Assembly (NCBI GenBank): GCA_964017065.1
Contig: OZ024790.1
Location: forward strand, 5,876,737-5,940,736
Length of the DNA: 64,000 nucleotides
Reading direction: 5' to 3'
Origin: Haliclona indistincta
Taxonomy: Eukaryota; Porifera; Demospongiae; Haplosclerida; Chalinidae
The number at the start of each line of letters is the position of its first letter. Position 1 is the stretch's first letter. Below, piece after piece: positions 1 to 11,661 of this stretch. A program made the position numbers and the translations under genes. Under the pieces are notes generated by a model, which saw only the letters and a list, made by a program, of their open reading frames with translations, was not told the origin of the DNA and searched no databases.

Positions 1-298
1 GGGCCAGCTGGAAATCGAACCCAGACCTTCCGTTTCTAGTTCAATATTCAGGGCACAACCCATGATGCAGTGGTTTGACCCATCACTTACTCTGATGGTA
101 TGGTAGTGAGGTTATTCTTAGTCAAATCCAATTCTTTAGTAACTGCATGAAGGAGTCTCTTCTAATACGCTGGTGTCACCACTGCAGAATGACAATAAAC
201 ATTATTCAAACAAAATTTTAATATACAGAAGGTGCTATATCTAAGCAAAAAAATGGTCAGTGCACTAGTTTTGATGTCGACCCTGTGAAGAACATGTA
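1..298. repeat. Interspersed repeat R, copy 1 (tRNA-like T-arm at one end)
   Basis: This stretch recurs at about 9306-9541, 18971-19206 and 40212-40498 with high identity. In copies 1 and 4 the left end, read on the minus strand, carries a good tRNA T-arm: a 5 bp stem around a 7-base loop containing TTCGATT, which also fits the RNA polymerase III B box. An A-box-like stretch lies at the expected distance upstream, but no acceptor stem can be paired, so this looks like a tRNA-derived (SINE-like) piece rather than a tRNA gene. Copies 2 and 3 lack the T-arm part and are fused to unit U. Confidence 0.6.
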
Positions 299-1400
299 TA
301 TATATTTTTTAAGAGACAGATATGAACTGTGTGAATGATAAGATATGTTTGTAGTGTCTGTGTGTGTCTAGCCGAAGGGGCCTGAGCCGCTTGCAAGAGG
401 AAGAAGCGAGCTACTGGGGAGTGAGTGAACTGCACTAACTTCTGTCTATCGGTCAATAACAAGCGTTCAGAACTTGTAGGAATTGCTGCTACAGTCATCT
501 AAATGTACATGGATAGCTGCAATCAGGCACACAAGCCGGAAAAGCTGGGTACAAGTCTCTCAAAATCCGCCATGACTTTAGATGGGAAGAAACCACGCCT
601 ACAGTGAAACGCCCAACAACGAGCTGACGTAGTCATGTTGTTAACGCGTGGGTGCACGGGTTAAAGTCACATGCTCCGCCCCAGCTAGCTCAGTGTTCAA
701 AGAGTTAACGCGACGGGAGGTCGGGTGTCACGCGTTCTGCTGGTGAAATTAAACGTGCATGCATCATCCAAGACAATGCATGCATCATATAATGCATCAT
801 CCAAGACAAAGTGGCCAGGCCTTGCAGGCCCACTTTGTTACAAAAGCTTGCAGATTGAATTCCTTCTATAGGTTTATTTGGTTACATGATTGATTGCCTA
901 AAGAGCACACCGCCCCAGTATCGGAAGTTGTTTGTTTGTCTTCTTGGACTGTCCACATTAGTTTGATGTTCCAATGTTCTGAGAGTTCTGAAACAACATT
1001 GTAATACTTGGTCACTGTGGCTGATAGAGTAATGGTGTAGGCCTCGTCCTTTATCATGTCCCTGCATGTTACATACATGTACTTAGACCATAGTGTGTAT
1101 GAATCCAGTATTTTGATCAGCTCAGGTCTCTAGATGCTGTAGACACCATGCTAATGAACCTGATGCTAACATGTAGATACTCGCCGTGAGTTATACTTGT
1201 TGTAAAAATTGTCTTGAAAACAGCTTCTGTATAGCGACAGTTGCTATGGTCTAAATCGGTTAGACACAGCTCGGCTAATGGGATCCATGCAGATAGCATC
1301 TTTGTTCTACGTGCTTGTGTTCTATAAGGGTTGCTATATTGCATAGATCCCTTGGCCTCGGTATCTAACCTATGTAGTGTACACATATATAAGTCACATG
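299..1400. other. No gene recognised
   Basis: The stretch holds a short repeat of GCATGCATCAT and CATCCAAGACAA around 755-810 and a short inverted repeat GGCCAGGCCTTGCAGGCC near 811. A 70-codon open frame on the minus strand (866-1078) has no recognisable domain. I see no supported gene. Confidence 0.4.
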
Positions 1401-1435
1401 ACATCACTGATAACCACTCCCATCGCTCTGTCTTA

Positions 1436-1540
1436 TAGGAGGTGGAGGAGATGGCGTGTGAACATTGTGGGAAAAAATATACAACGAAGGGGGGACTGGC
1501 GTACCATCTGAAATACAACCACTCAACCACAACCACTTAA
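1436..1540 (+). pseudogene. C2H2 zinc-finger exon fragment of a transposon
   Basis: After a splice-acceptor-like CTTATAG the plus strand reads a single C2H2 finger, C-x2-C-x12-H-x4-H, with core CEHCGKKYTTKGGLAYH. Closely related fingers occur at 16131-16235 and 31212-31316, each followed there by a pogo-type transposase fragment, so this is probably the N-terminal finger exon of the same transposon family. Nothing of the transposase follows here, because the foldback element begins directly after the finger. Fragment only. Confidence 0.55.
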
Positions 1541-1945
1541 TTGCGTGCGCAATTGAGTGGGCGTGGTCTCGCTAAATCCTAAACCCAAGACCCTAAAAAT
1601 CTTTGCCAAATTGCGCAAAGTCGGGAGGGATGTCCTAAACCGGGCCTTCGGCACTTGGTAATTAAGCCTAAGGATCGTCGGGAGGGTCGTCCTAAACCGG
1701 GCCTTCGGCCCTTGCTAAGCCTAAGGATCGTCAATACCAGTAATTAACTGACGATCCTTAGGCTTAGTGAGAGCCGATAGCCCAGTTTAGGACGACCCTC
1801 CCGACGATCCTTAGGCTTACCCCGGGCCGAAGGCCCGGTTTAGGACGTCCCTCCCGACTTTGCGCAGTTAGGCGAAGGTTTTTAGGGTCTTGGGTTTAGG
1901 ATTTAGCGAGACCACGCCCACTCAATTGTGCACATAATTAACGAG
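1535..1945. mobile_element. Foldback element FB, copy 1 (complete)
   Basis: The element is almost wholly an inverted repeat: about 1538-1735 pairs with about 1745-1940, leaving a spacer of about 10 bases. Its ends read ATTGAGTGGGCGTGGTCTCG and the complement. Each arm also carries internal direct repeats built on CCTAAACCGGGCCTTCGG and GCCTAAGGATCGTC. Two further copies, cut at their right end, lie at 14797-15162 and 29925-30290. No coding capacity, so it is a non-autonomous foldback/MITE-like element. Confidence 0.85.
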
Positions 1946-1999
1946 GTGCCGTTCTCCGAACAAGGTGGTTCTCCGAACAAGGTTAACGAGGTGCCGTGC

Positions 2000-2290
2000 C
2001 GTTCTCTGAACAAACTCTCCCTCCCTTCAGATGAAGATCGACTCAAAAGGCAATCAGTTAAGCAGCGACCCCTCTGAGCAATTTGACGACGAAACGTACG
2101 CTGACATCACGCTATGTCAACAACACAGTGTCACATTGCCTGCAATTGTCAAAGTACTTGGAATCCTATGGAATCCTCAAGAAGACCAATTGATGTTTGA
2201 CGTCAAAGGAATAGTGGAACTAGCCAAAAAGATGGAACCAACAAAGAGGAACATTAAAAGCATCTTATCTCCGGAAGATTATTCCCGCAG
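2000..2290 (+). pseudogene. Duplicated fragment of BEL/Pao reverse transcriptase
   Basis: Plus-strand sequence from about 2013 to 2283 repeats 6226-6470 of the downstream BEL/Pao pol at high identity, covering the region just after the YVDD box. It diverges abruptly at 2283 (CTCCGGAAG here, TATATAGGACGG there). It has no catalytic motif. It may be a second insertion or a local rearrangement of the same element, now split by the hAT element at 2393. Confidence 0.7.
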
Positions 2291-2392
2291 CCAAGAGAAG
2301 GAAACTAACAGCTGCACATAGTGTAAGCCACCATAACACCATGATGGATGCCTCTATGCTCCACCCCCTCCAGGGTATACCAGTACCGGTCC

Positions 2393-5348
2393 CAGAGCTC
2401 TCAACTCTCACGCAAATTGCGTGAGACTCACGCATTTGGCACTTGTCTCACGCTGATACGCAAACTGTCTTAGTTCTCACGCAAATTTACACAGAACTGC
2501 CAATAATGATGAATATTAATGACTTTGGTCACGTGCGACTATATGATCACGTGCACAATATGTTCGTTTGAGCGCTCGCAGCTGCATGTTAGTTTGCGCG
2601 TGTACTGGCAAAGACAATAATCCAGATCGTGAGTTAGAAGGGCAAGACCAGCAGCTGAGTGAATAGTGAGTGAAGAATCAGTGATGTCCGACTCAGAATC
2701 AGATGTGCATGCCTCGGGCGAAGAAGCAGATCGCAACGAAAACTCAAGTTCTACTTCTAGTAGTACAAATGCAAAACGCTACAGAGGAGCAGCTACATAC
2801 AGGGCCAAGTTCAAGCCTAGCTGGAACAGAAAGTGGCCCTGCATTTGTTCTGTACCCAGAGAAGAGTCTTCCTTCCAGTGTACAGTTTGCCACAAAAAGC
2901 TGTCGTGTAAGCACCAAGGAGAGCGTGATGTGACACGGCATCTTGCATCAAGTTCCCACAAACATGCTGTAAAAGCAGTGAGAGAGACACCTGCCATCTC
3001 CTCAAGTTTTTCTTCAGTTAGCAGCAGTAGAAGCAAGGTATTGTACTGCTTGATTCCATGCATTGATTTACAATACATTCACTGATATAGACTCGCACAA
3101 CTAGAGCTGAGGTTAAGGTTGCTAATGCACTAGTGCAGTGAAACATTCCACTGAACTTTGCAGACCAGCTCAGCCCCCTACTTAGAGATGTCTTTCCTGA
3201 CAGTGATATTGCCAAGCACTATGCAAGTGCTAGCACCAAGACTACTTGCATAGTTAATGGCTCGCTAGCTCCGCATTTCAAGAATGCATTGGTTTCAGCG
3301 ATGAAAACACAGCCATTCACTATCTCAATCGATGGGTCGAACGACACAGGAGTGGAGAAGATGAACCCCATGACAGTACGTTTGTATGATGTTAGCAAGG
3401 GCCACATAGTGACTCGTTTTCTTGACATGTGCACAACAACAGGTTAGACTAAGGTTGACTGTTAATTATCTAAATCCAGTTCACAAGCATGCATGCATGT
3501 GCACTATAGTTGTGATCATATTATTTTTGCATGCAGGTACCGACTCAGCAACAGCACGAGTAATTTTTGCTAAGATGAACTCAGTGTTGCAAGAAAACCA
3601 AATACTGTGGGACAATTGTGTTGGTGTATCTGTTGACAACACATCAGTTAACATCGGTACTAACAACTCTATAATGACGAGAGTGCACGAGAAGCATCCT
3701 GCAGCTTATTTTATGGGATGCCCCTGTCACATCATTCATAACACTAGTGTTAAAGCTGCTGAATGTTTCAACCAGGTAGCTATAATTTTAATCGTAAACC
3801 TTATTTTCTTTTACTGCAATTACATGTATAATGGTAACCAAATTTGATGTGGAAGAAATGATGATCGACCTCTTCTACCACTTTGATAAAAGTACAAAGA
3901 GAAAGGCTGGGCTGGTGAACTATTGCACTTTCTGCAATGTTGAGTTTAGACAAGTTCTCAAGCATGTCAGTGTCAGATGGTTGAGCTTAGAACTGGTGAT
4001 TGGTAGGACCCTGCAGCAATACCGTGCTCTGAAGTCATATTTTCTCTCAGAAGGTATAACTGCATGCATCGATATCTCATCAGTTAGGAATTAATAAGTG
4101 ACGTTCTCTGTAGAACCTGAAACTGCACGTGCTTCACGTCTCAAGAGTGTGTTATCAGATCCAATGACTGAGGTCTACCTATTCTTCTATCAAGCAGTCC
4201 TACAGCTGTTTATTACCATTAATAAGCTGTTGCAAAGGGAAGATTCCATTCTTCCAATAATGCATGCACAATTCTATCTCTTTCTCAAGAAGCTGCTTGG
4301 AAGATTTGTCAATATTGCTGTTATTCAGTCAGCTGAGGATGACCTCACTCAAATTGATTATGCAGACACAGCTAACCAGCTGCCAGGTCAGCAATATACA
4401 CAAGGGTGTTCAATTGTCAAGTGCATAAATTTAAACAGCTACTTTTATCCTTTAGATCGCAACCTGTTTGTAGGGATGACTACATCACAGCTTTTGAGGA
4501 AGTTGCTTGATGAAGGTGATGTGTCTCCACGCCAAGTCAGTACGTTCTACAAAGCAGCAAGGAGCTTTTACTGCAAGGCAGTTTCTTATGCAATTGCGTG
4601 GCTTCCAATCAATGATGAAGTTTTGCTCAATGCAAGATTTGTTAACTTCAGTGACAGAACCTCAGCTACCATAGAACAAGTCATATACTTCGTTAACAGG
4701 TATAATTAGAAAACATGCATGCAGCTATAATATAGAATCTTGCATGTTTTACAGGTTTCCTAAGTTGCTTCCTATTCAATCTCCGGCTGAGTGGACCCAA
4801 TTAGAAGATGAGTTTCTAGATTACCAGCTGATGAGGGAGAACGAAATTCCTACCAATGCAGCAGAGGAGAGAGTATTCAGCCTCATAAACAAGAATAAGA
4901 CCAAGTTTCGTCCAAGCCTTCAATTAGAAGGAACACTATCCAGTATCATAACAATAAAGCTGGCCTGTAATCAGCCATGCCATGCTTTTGAGCCACCTAG
5001 CCATGTGTTAGAAACTGCAAAAACAGCAACCATGGTCTACAATAAGGCGCATAGCCGCAAGTAGCTATTATGTCTAAGAGTGTCTGAGTATGTGACATGG
5101 TATCATATTTAAATTATTATAATGGTAAGACCATTTGTCTATACAAGTATAGAAGTTAGAGAGCATATCTCTCTCATTGAGACCTCATTTTAGAAGCACA
5201 CAGTTGTAAAAAGTGAACTAGATACTTGAAAAACCAATATAGTCTACAAGTGGAAAGTCCGAGAGCATGTCTCACTCATTCAGATCTGAATCTCACTCAT
5301 TTCAAATCAGACTCTCACTCAAAAGAAAAAAATTGGTTGAGAGCTCTG
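2393..5348 (+). mobile_element. hAT-family DNA transposon, near complete
   Basis: Matching terminal inverted repeats flank the block: AGAGCTCTCAA at about 2394 and TTGAGAGCTCT ending at 5347. The flanks share CGGTCCC (2387-2393 and 5349-5355), consistent with a hAT target duplication of 7-8 bp. Subterminal sequence at both ends is rich in short CTCACGC or CTCACTC motifs, as in hAT transposase-binding regions. A seven-exon transposase gene fills the interior. The element sits within or beside BEL/Pao debris. Confidence 0.8.
2684..5064 (+). pseudogene. Multi-exon hAT transposase with BED-type finger, disrupted
   Basis: Coding exons: about 2684-3037, 3091-3442, 3537-3775, about 3845-4053, 4114-4386, 4456-4699 and 4755-5064. 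The N-terminus is acidic and Ser rich, followed by a finger (FQCTVCHKKLSCKHQG, then a paired H-x4-H). The catalytic-region blocks SIDGSNDTG and VGVSVDNTS follow, then CPCHIIHN and a hAT C-terminal segment with NAAEERVFSLI. This matches the multi-intron hAT-like proteins known from many invertebrates and fish. Two lesions show it is probably dead: an in-frame TGA at 3139-3141, and no AG acceptor anywhere between the donor at 3776 and the exon near 3845. Six introns would also fit a domesticated copy, but intact ends argue for a recent element. Confidence 0.75.
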
Positions 5349-5469
5349 CGGTCCCTCAGTTCCTACAGCAACAATCTTCCGGAGAAGGATCGAGGAAGCG
5401 GAGGAAATAGTACAATGCAACCACCAGGAGGTATAGGAGGGAGAGAGAGAGTGTGTGTGTGTGTTCAGA

Positions 5470-7630
5470 GAAGATAGGTATGAAGTTTCTCTGCCATGGA
5501 AGCAATTTCGCAAGCCACTCCCAACTTAATTAGGTACAAGAGGTTACAAGGCTTGTTAAGACGTCTACGACAAAACCCAGAACTCCTGCAGAACTACAAC
5601 CGTACGATAATGGAACAGATTGCATGATGAGGGTATCGTTGAAGACGCACCGTTAACAGTGGGTAACCCTACTCATCTTCACTACTTGCCTCATCACGCG
5701 GTCTTGCGTACAGACAAATTACAGACAACAAAGCTTCGCGTAGTGTATGATGCCTCAGCCAAGACTGAAGGACACTCATCGCTCAATGACTGCCTATTCA
5801 CCGGTCCAAAGTTGAATCAGAAGATTTTGGATATCCTGCTCCGACTTCGTGCTCATATGATCGCAGTCATTGCCGATATAGAGAAAGCCTTCTTGATGGT
5901 GGGAGTTGCCGAGAAAGATAGAGACGCTCTTCGCTTTCTCTGGATGAAGGATGTTCATGCCAAGGAAATCACTGTCCGTCCCTTGCGCTTAACTCGAGTG
6001 GTTTTTGGAGTTTGTTCGAGCCCTTATCTCCTCAACTACACGATTCGACACCACTTACTACAGTATCAGAGTTCACATCCAGAACTGATCAAGAAACTCA
6101 TTGAATCCTTCTATGTGGACGATGTGGTGACAGGAGCTCCAACTGAGGAAGAAGCCTTTCAGTTGTACACATACTCAAAGAGTATTCTCAAGGATGGTGC
6201 ATTCAACCTTCGGAAATTCCGAACAAACTCTCCCTCCCTTCAGATGAAGATCGACTCAAAAGGCAATCAGTTAAGCAGCGACCCCTCTGAGCAATTTGAC
6301 GACGAAATGTACGCTGACATCACGCTATGTCAATACAGTGTCACATCGCCTGCAATTGTCAAAGTACTTGGAATCCTATGGAATCCTCAAGAAGACCAAT
6401 TGATGTTTGACGTCAAAGGAATAGTGGAACTAGCCAAAAAGATGGAACTGACAAAGAGGAACAATGAAAGCATCATATATAGGACGGTTCTATGACCCGT
6501 TAGGCTTTCTTGCACCTGTTATTATACCGTTTAAAGTCCTTTTCCAGAAACTCTGTGATCTCCAATGGGATGAACAGCTACCAGAGACCACAGCGAAAAC
6601 TTGGAAGATCTTAATAGAAAGCATCGACAACAGCTGTCCAGTGTCTATTCCTAGAAACTACCGCTATGGATCACTGAGGAAGTCCAACACTACTTGCTGT
6701 GTGGTTTCTGCGATGCCTCTAATCCTACTTGTTGATTGAAACTCCTACTGGCACCCACACTCTCGCGTCGCTCCACTACAATCTCTCACCATCCCGAGAT
6801 TAGAACTGATGTCTGCACTGTTACTGGCCAGGTTGGTTACAACCGTTTCCTCTATTCTATCTTCAAACATTTTTATCTGCGAGATCCATCGCTTCACCGA
6901 CTCAACTGTAACTGAGCATTGGATCAAGGTAACAACTAGAGAGTGGAAACCATTTGTGAGGAATCGAGTGGACAAGATCTTACAGAACACCAATCCTGAG
7001 TGCTGGCATCACTGCGCTGGAGCCCGCTGACCTTCCCACAAGTGGACTAACGATCTCTGAACTTCAAGTGAACCACCTGTGGAGATATGGACCAGATTGG
7101 TTGAAGACAGGCCTTCCTTCTAGTGACAATCACCGGTCAGAAGTGGTTGACCGAATGCCAGAAGAGTGTTACAAGCTGAAAGCAAGTCACAAGAAGGTCC
7201 ACATCCTAATTGCTACTGAAGTCAACAGCATTGGTGACCTGATCGACTGCTCCCAATTCAGCAGTCTTCAGAAGCTAGTGAGAGTTACTGCATCCACCTT
7301 TAGAGCTATTGAACGATTCAAGAAGGTGCGAAATTGGGAAGATGGTACTCTCACCACTGAAGAAGTACTGAATGCTGAGCTCAGATGGATAGTTGACAAT
7401 CAGAGGAAACTGAAAGAGCAAGAGTCATTCCCCTCTCTAAAACGGCAGCTGAATCTATTTCTTGATCCACAGGGTCTATGGCGGTGCAGAGGACGATTGG
7501 AGAACGCTGATCTTTCTTACTCATCAAAGTATCCTATCCTACTGAGCAGAGATCACCCGATTACCAGTTTGACCATTGAAGATGCTCACCGGCGTGTTTT
7601 CCATGATGGCGTCAGAGAGACGATAGTGAC
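5470..7630 (+). pseudogene. BEL/Pao LTR retrotransposon pol, degraded
   Basis: The longest open part (5620-6495) is a BEL/Pao reverse transcriptase. It shows LRVVYDASAKT, a palm segment with DIEKAFLMV and the catalytic YVDD, followed in another frame (6464-6739) by the family's FYDPLGFLAPVI stretch. RNase H remnants lie at about 6745-7040. The segment 7068-7620 reads as the pre-integrase and zinc-binding start of integrase (AHRRVFHDGVRETI). Frameshifts separate the parts; the catalytic integrase core and both LTRs are missing, and the 3' end decays into GATAGTGACATG repeats at 7620-7670. Upstream 5470-5620 retains a broken lead-in of pol. Confidence 0.85.
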
Positions 7631-7679
7631 ATGCATAGTGACATGTTTCGATAGTGACATGCATCGCCAAGAAATTCTC

Positions 7680-8189
7680 TAGTCTAGAATGCTGTCAAAT
7701 GCAGGTACACCAACAAACTGATGGTGCGCATAGGAACCCGGATCAAATCCACCAAGCGAAGCAGATCCAGATTAGTGTACAGCGTGGACGCAGATCCAAT
7801 CCAGTCGATCTGGATCCTAGGTGCAGTGTGTTAAAGCAAGCTTGCTGAGTACACACACAGCAAACTGAATTCCATCCAATGACCTAACGTAACACCATTG
7901 CGACCATGCACTAATCCAGAGTTCTATTATGTAGAGTATGCTAAAAACACAGGTGAGTGATGGCTGTTCTTGCTGTTAGTATAACCATGACAAATGTGAA
8001 AAAATGAAGCATTTGTGAAATCAAAAATCTCTCCTTTTAGAGAGATTCTCTGCAATACGGCTAAGCATGGTACGCACTTATAACAGCTCAGGTAACAAAC
8101 ATTAAAATGCACGTACACACTTGATAAACAGGTACCAGTGTTTCTTAACAATAGCTAAAGCAAGTTAAAATACGAGTGTTTACAAGCTA
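7680..8189. other. No gene recognised
   Basis: Between the BEL/Pao remnant and unit U I see only short open frames with no domain or splice signals. Nothing here can be supported as a gene. Confidence 0.4.
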
Positions 8190-9305
8190 GAAATGTCGAA
8201 AATGCTCCGCTTATTTGAAGTCACAATCTGAATACATTACTCAATGACTATTGTGTTGAACTGTAAATTGGAGTGTGACAGCGATGCCTGAAAGAGCTAA
8301 CTTACAGTGATTGCATGAGTTCTTAAATGCAAAAAGCGTCAACCATTATAGATTATCATATAGAGAGTAAGATCAATCTAAATAAACACAAATCATGCTT
8401 CACACTTTTATGACATTGTTGCAAAAACACTAAACAGTCTAACTGGTGATGCAAATAGCCCAGTGTGTAAGCTGCTACAACGAGTGTGACCAATGATAGT
8501 GTGTGTAAGCTTGTAAGTACCAGAGTACACAAACTTGCTCACTGAGCTGTTTGTCAAAGACTCAGGTGACCATCAGATACAATGAATGGTGTAGGTCTAC
8601 ACAAGACATTACACAAGATCACAAAACAGTGTGTCTATTGTTATGCTAGAACATGTTTATCCACTGGTCTACTGTTGTGCTCATTTCTGTGACCTTTGCA
8701 GCAGTAAAGATAGACTGCGGTGATCAAACACGACTCAAAGTGCAAAACGCAATCAGGTATCGTTGGTCTATCAATTTTATAATAGTCAAGTTAACCACTA
8801 AACTGTTAAATTAAATACTACCCGATTTCCTGTTTTACTTACCAGAAGTAACAGTAGCCAACATGAAAATATCATAAAGATATTGATCGCAAAATTTAGT
8901 GCTAGTACTAAGAAACATTTTGTGTTATGAAAAATACCGCACCAACCAAAATGTGTTAGAGTCATGTGTACTGCATTATAATCGATTGTAGATATTGGTA
9001 CGCATTATTATCCCGTAATACAACAAGTACAAATTAGAGACACAATCATTCACACAATACTAGCAAACGATAGAGATGACTCACTGCATATTACACGACG
9101 TAGGTCTGTACTTTCATCACCGAGAACAGCCCGCTCTATTGTGAATGATCTTTGCTCCTTCCATTTATCTGAAACAAAGTCAAATGAACAGTTTACACAG
9201 CACTCATAGACACTCACTAACACAATACAGCTAAGTTCAGATCTATCAAGTACAAGTTGTGCTGAAATTAAGCACAAGCAGAGACAGTCAGACAGCTAGC
9301 AAATG
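8190..9305. repeat. Repeat unit U, copy 1
   Basis: A roughly 1.1 kb non-coding unit, repeated at about 17896-18970 and 32977-34060 with small indels. A short minus-strand frame near its right end (VSDKWKEQRSFTIERAVL in part) is conserved in copies 1 and 2, but I do not recognise it. Copies 1 and 2 continue into repeat R through the same junction (GGTACATGGTTTGACCC); copy 3 stops at GGGTACAT. Function unknown; possibly part of a non-autonomous element or an untranslated region of a captured gene. Confidence 0.7.
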
Positions 9306-9541
9306 GGTACATGGTTTGACCCATCACTTACTCTGATGGTACGGTAGTGAGGTTATTCTTAGTCAAATCCAATTCTTTAGTAACTGAAGGAGTCTCTTCT
9401 AATACGCTGGTGTCACCACTGCAGAATGACAATAAACATTATTCAAACAAAATTTTAATATACAGAAGGTGCTATATTGTAATTCAAAGCAAAAAAATGG
9501 TCAGTGCACTAGTTTGATGTCGACCCTGTGAAGAACATGTA
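9306..9541. repeat. Interspersed repeat R, copy 2
   Basis: Second copy of the repeat at 1-298, lacking the tRNA-like end. It is fused on the left to unit U and on the right to the ACATGT-rich palindrome array. Confidence 0.7.
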
Positions 9542-9895
9542 TCGACAATATCTATAATATTGTCGATACATGTTTTGGGATACATGTCGCTACATGCGAT
9601 ACATGTCATGTCGATACATGTTTTGCGATACATGTCGACAATATCTATAATATTGTCGATACATGTTTTGCGATACATGTCGCTACATGCGATACATGTC
9701 ATGTCGATACATGTTTTGCGATACATGTCGACAATATCGATGATATTGTCGATACATGTCGACGCTTTGCGCCCGATCGTCCAAATCGGGCGCAAAGCGT
9801 CGATTTGGACAATCCACGGATTGCCCTGCGCAAAGTATGGATCTACGCTTTGCGCAGCCAATCCACGGATTGTTCTCGATTCAGACACGTGTTTC
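9536..9895. repeat. Palindrome-rich array upstream of the duplicated gene start
   Basis: The block is built from alternating CGATACATGT and its complement plus ATATTGTCGA palindromes, in about two tandem units at 9541-9760. It is followed by a perfect 18 bp inverted repeat CGACGCTTTGCGCCCGAT around a short loop (9760-9803) and a weaker one around GCAAAG/CTTTGC. A shorter version precedes the second copy of the gene at 20455-20690. Because the DNA is palindromic, both strands show spurious open frames. Confidence 0.75.
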
Positions 9896-9941
9896 AGAAC
9901 GATCGTTTCCAGCTGCTATTGAGGTCTATCGACCCGCGGCC

Positions 9942-10394
9942 ATGGTTGACAGAGAGGCGTTTGAGGCTTTTGTTAATAGTTCCTTCGTGCAGACAAAGAA
10001 GACAGGAAGTAAAGTGCTGACCAGGAGTAGAGGAGCAGAGATTGTGGCTTATCTTTCGGGTGATGCCGGGGAGACCAGTGCGCATTTTAAATTCTGGGTT
10101 ATGTCGTGCGGTTTTTTGTTGATGGACTACCCAGTTCTTGGTCTGTCGAACGTTCTGTGTTTGCCAGCTAAGCCACAGAAAAAGGTTTGTTGTGCTGTAC
10201 AAAAGAGCCTATGTACAGCAATCTTCTTGTCACTGATGTAGGATGAGAATGATCCAACTGTGAAAAAGAACAAACAGAAGATCGTAAATATGGATGATGC
10301 ATTGAAGGAAGAAGTGGTCAAGGGTGCAAGAGAATTAAAGAGAGTTCTCTGGCCAACTGTAGAAGAGGTGACTGCTGCTCTTAAGAATTTCAAG
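9942..10394 (+). pseudogene. 5' end of unrecognised gene, copy 1 (two exons, cut by hAT)
   Basis: Exon 1 (9942-10184, 81 codons) starts MVDREAFEAFVNSS and ends at donor AAAG|GTTTGT. Exon 2 (10242-10394, 51 codons) follows acceptor GATGTAG and ends at donor CAAG|GTATAA. Both are exact multiples of three. The protein is basic; a segment FKFWVMSCGFLLMDYPVLGL faintly resembles N-terminal parts of KRBA2-like transposon integrases, but I would not assign it. The same two exons, almost identical, start the longer gene at 20748. Here no later exons follow because a hAT element begins at 10495, so this copy is a truncated duplicate. Confidence 0.55.
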
Positions 10395-11661
10395 GTATAA
10401 TTATATGCACGACTTTGATATTGTAGATATTGTAGATATTATAGATATTGTAGACAAGGACTACAATATCACATAAACACTTCTCGCTCTACACCAGTAG
10501 CGGTTCTAGGGGGGGGCCATGGCCCCCCAAAATTTGCCCCTTTAAAAATTTTTACTGTCTTAAAATAATTGTTAGCTTAGAGTCATACACGTTTATACTG
10601 AGGTTTATACAGAATGAAAAGGCAAGCAAATCAGCCTACTCTACTCCAGCCCGGTTTTAAAAAGCCTAAAAACGTAAGTGAAACTACTTTGACAGACGCT
10701 AGCTACTGTAGTATAGATGTAATTATAATGGCTTATGTACTATCAAACGTGGCATGTGTAACGATGGGATATTTTCTGGATTGTCATGCAGGCTGAAGTT
10801 CAGCAGCATACTGCAGAAGCCACAGAAACACAGGCCAGCATTCCCATCTGTGGAAGTGAAACCACCTGTGCTACTACTAGTGAATGCAGCAGTAGCAGAA
10901 CAGAATTTACGGACAGCGATTCAAGTTCTTTATTCCAACCATTGATGAGGCAACCAGCACACGATGAGACGCGCACAGCTGATCCAGTCATACCAGGTGA
11001 TATTGCCAGTAGTTCTGATGAACAACCTGTTCAGCCTCAACTGAAATCCTTTCACAAAACTGCAATTGGAGACAAAAATTGTTCTTTTGCTACTCATTGG
11101 TACAAGTCCTATCCTTTCATAGAGTATTCTAATCAACAAGACGCCGTTTATTGCTTTAGTTGCAGGCTGTTTCCTTCAAATTCTGGCCATCCTGACAATT
11201 CATTTACAACACAAGGCTGTAGGAAATGGAAAAAAATTGGAGAGAAACTTAAGAAACATGCCGAGTCTCGTAGTCATAAGGAGAGCATGGCAAAATGGAT
11301 GGCATATAAGCAGTCAAAATCTACATCTACTGTGGCTGATCAACTAATAAGTCAAAGAGCTTCAAATGTCGCGGCCAATCGCATGTACATTTCTACTATT
11401 GCACAAGTAGTTGTTTTGTGTGCTCGTCAAGGTATTGCTTTGCGAGGACACGATGAGAGCAGTACATCTACCAACAAAGGCAACTTTGTTGAGATTGTGG
11501 AGTTACTAGCTTCTGTGATGCCTGAGCTGGAGCGTAAATTTCGTTCATTACCCTAAAATGCGAAATATACCTCAAAGGTGGTACAAAATGATCTATTGAA
11601 AGCTGCTGAAGGTACAGAAAGAAATGGATGAAAGGGACTGTAAAATATAAAGGAATTAGAC

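Noticed and set aside
1117..1536. A 139-codon minus-strand frame
   Set aside because: It runs antisense through the zinc-finger exon, shows no domain and is not kept in the related copies.
9484..9922. Open frames on both strands with repeated HVLRYMS and CIDMTCIA
   Set aside because: They arise from the ACATGT palindrome array; the mirrored frames on both strands are the sign.
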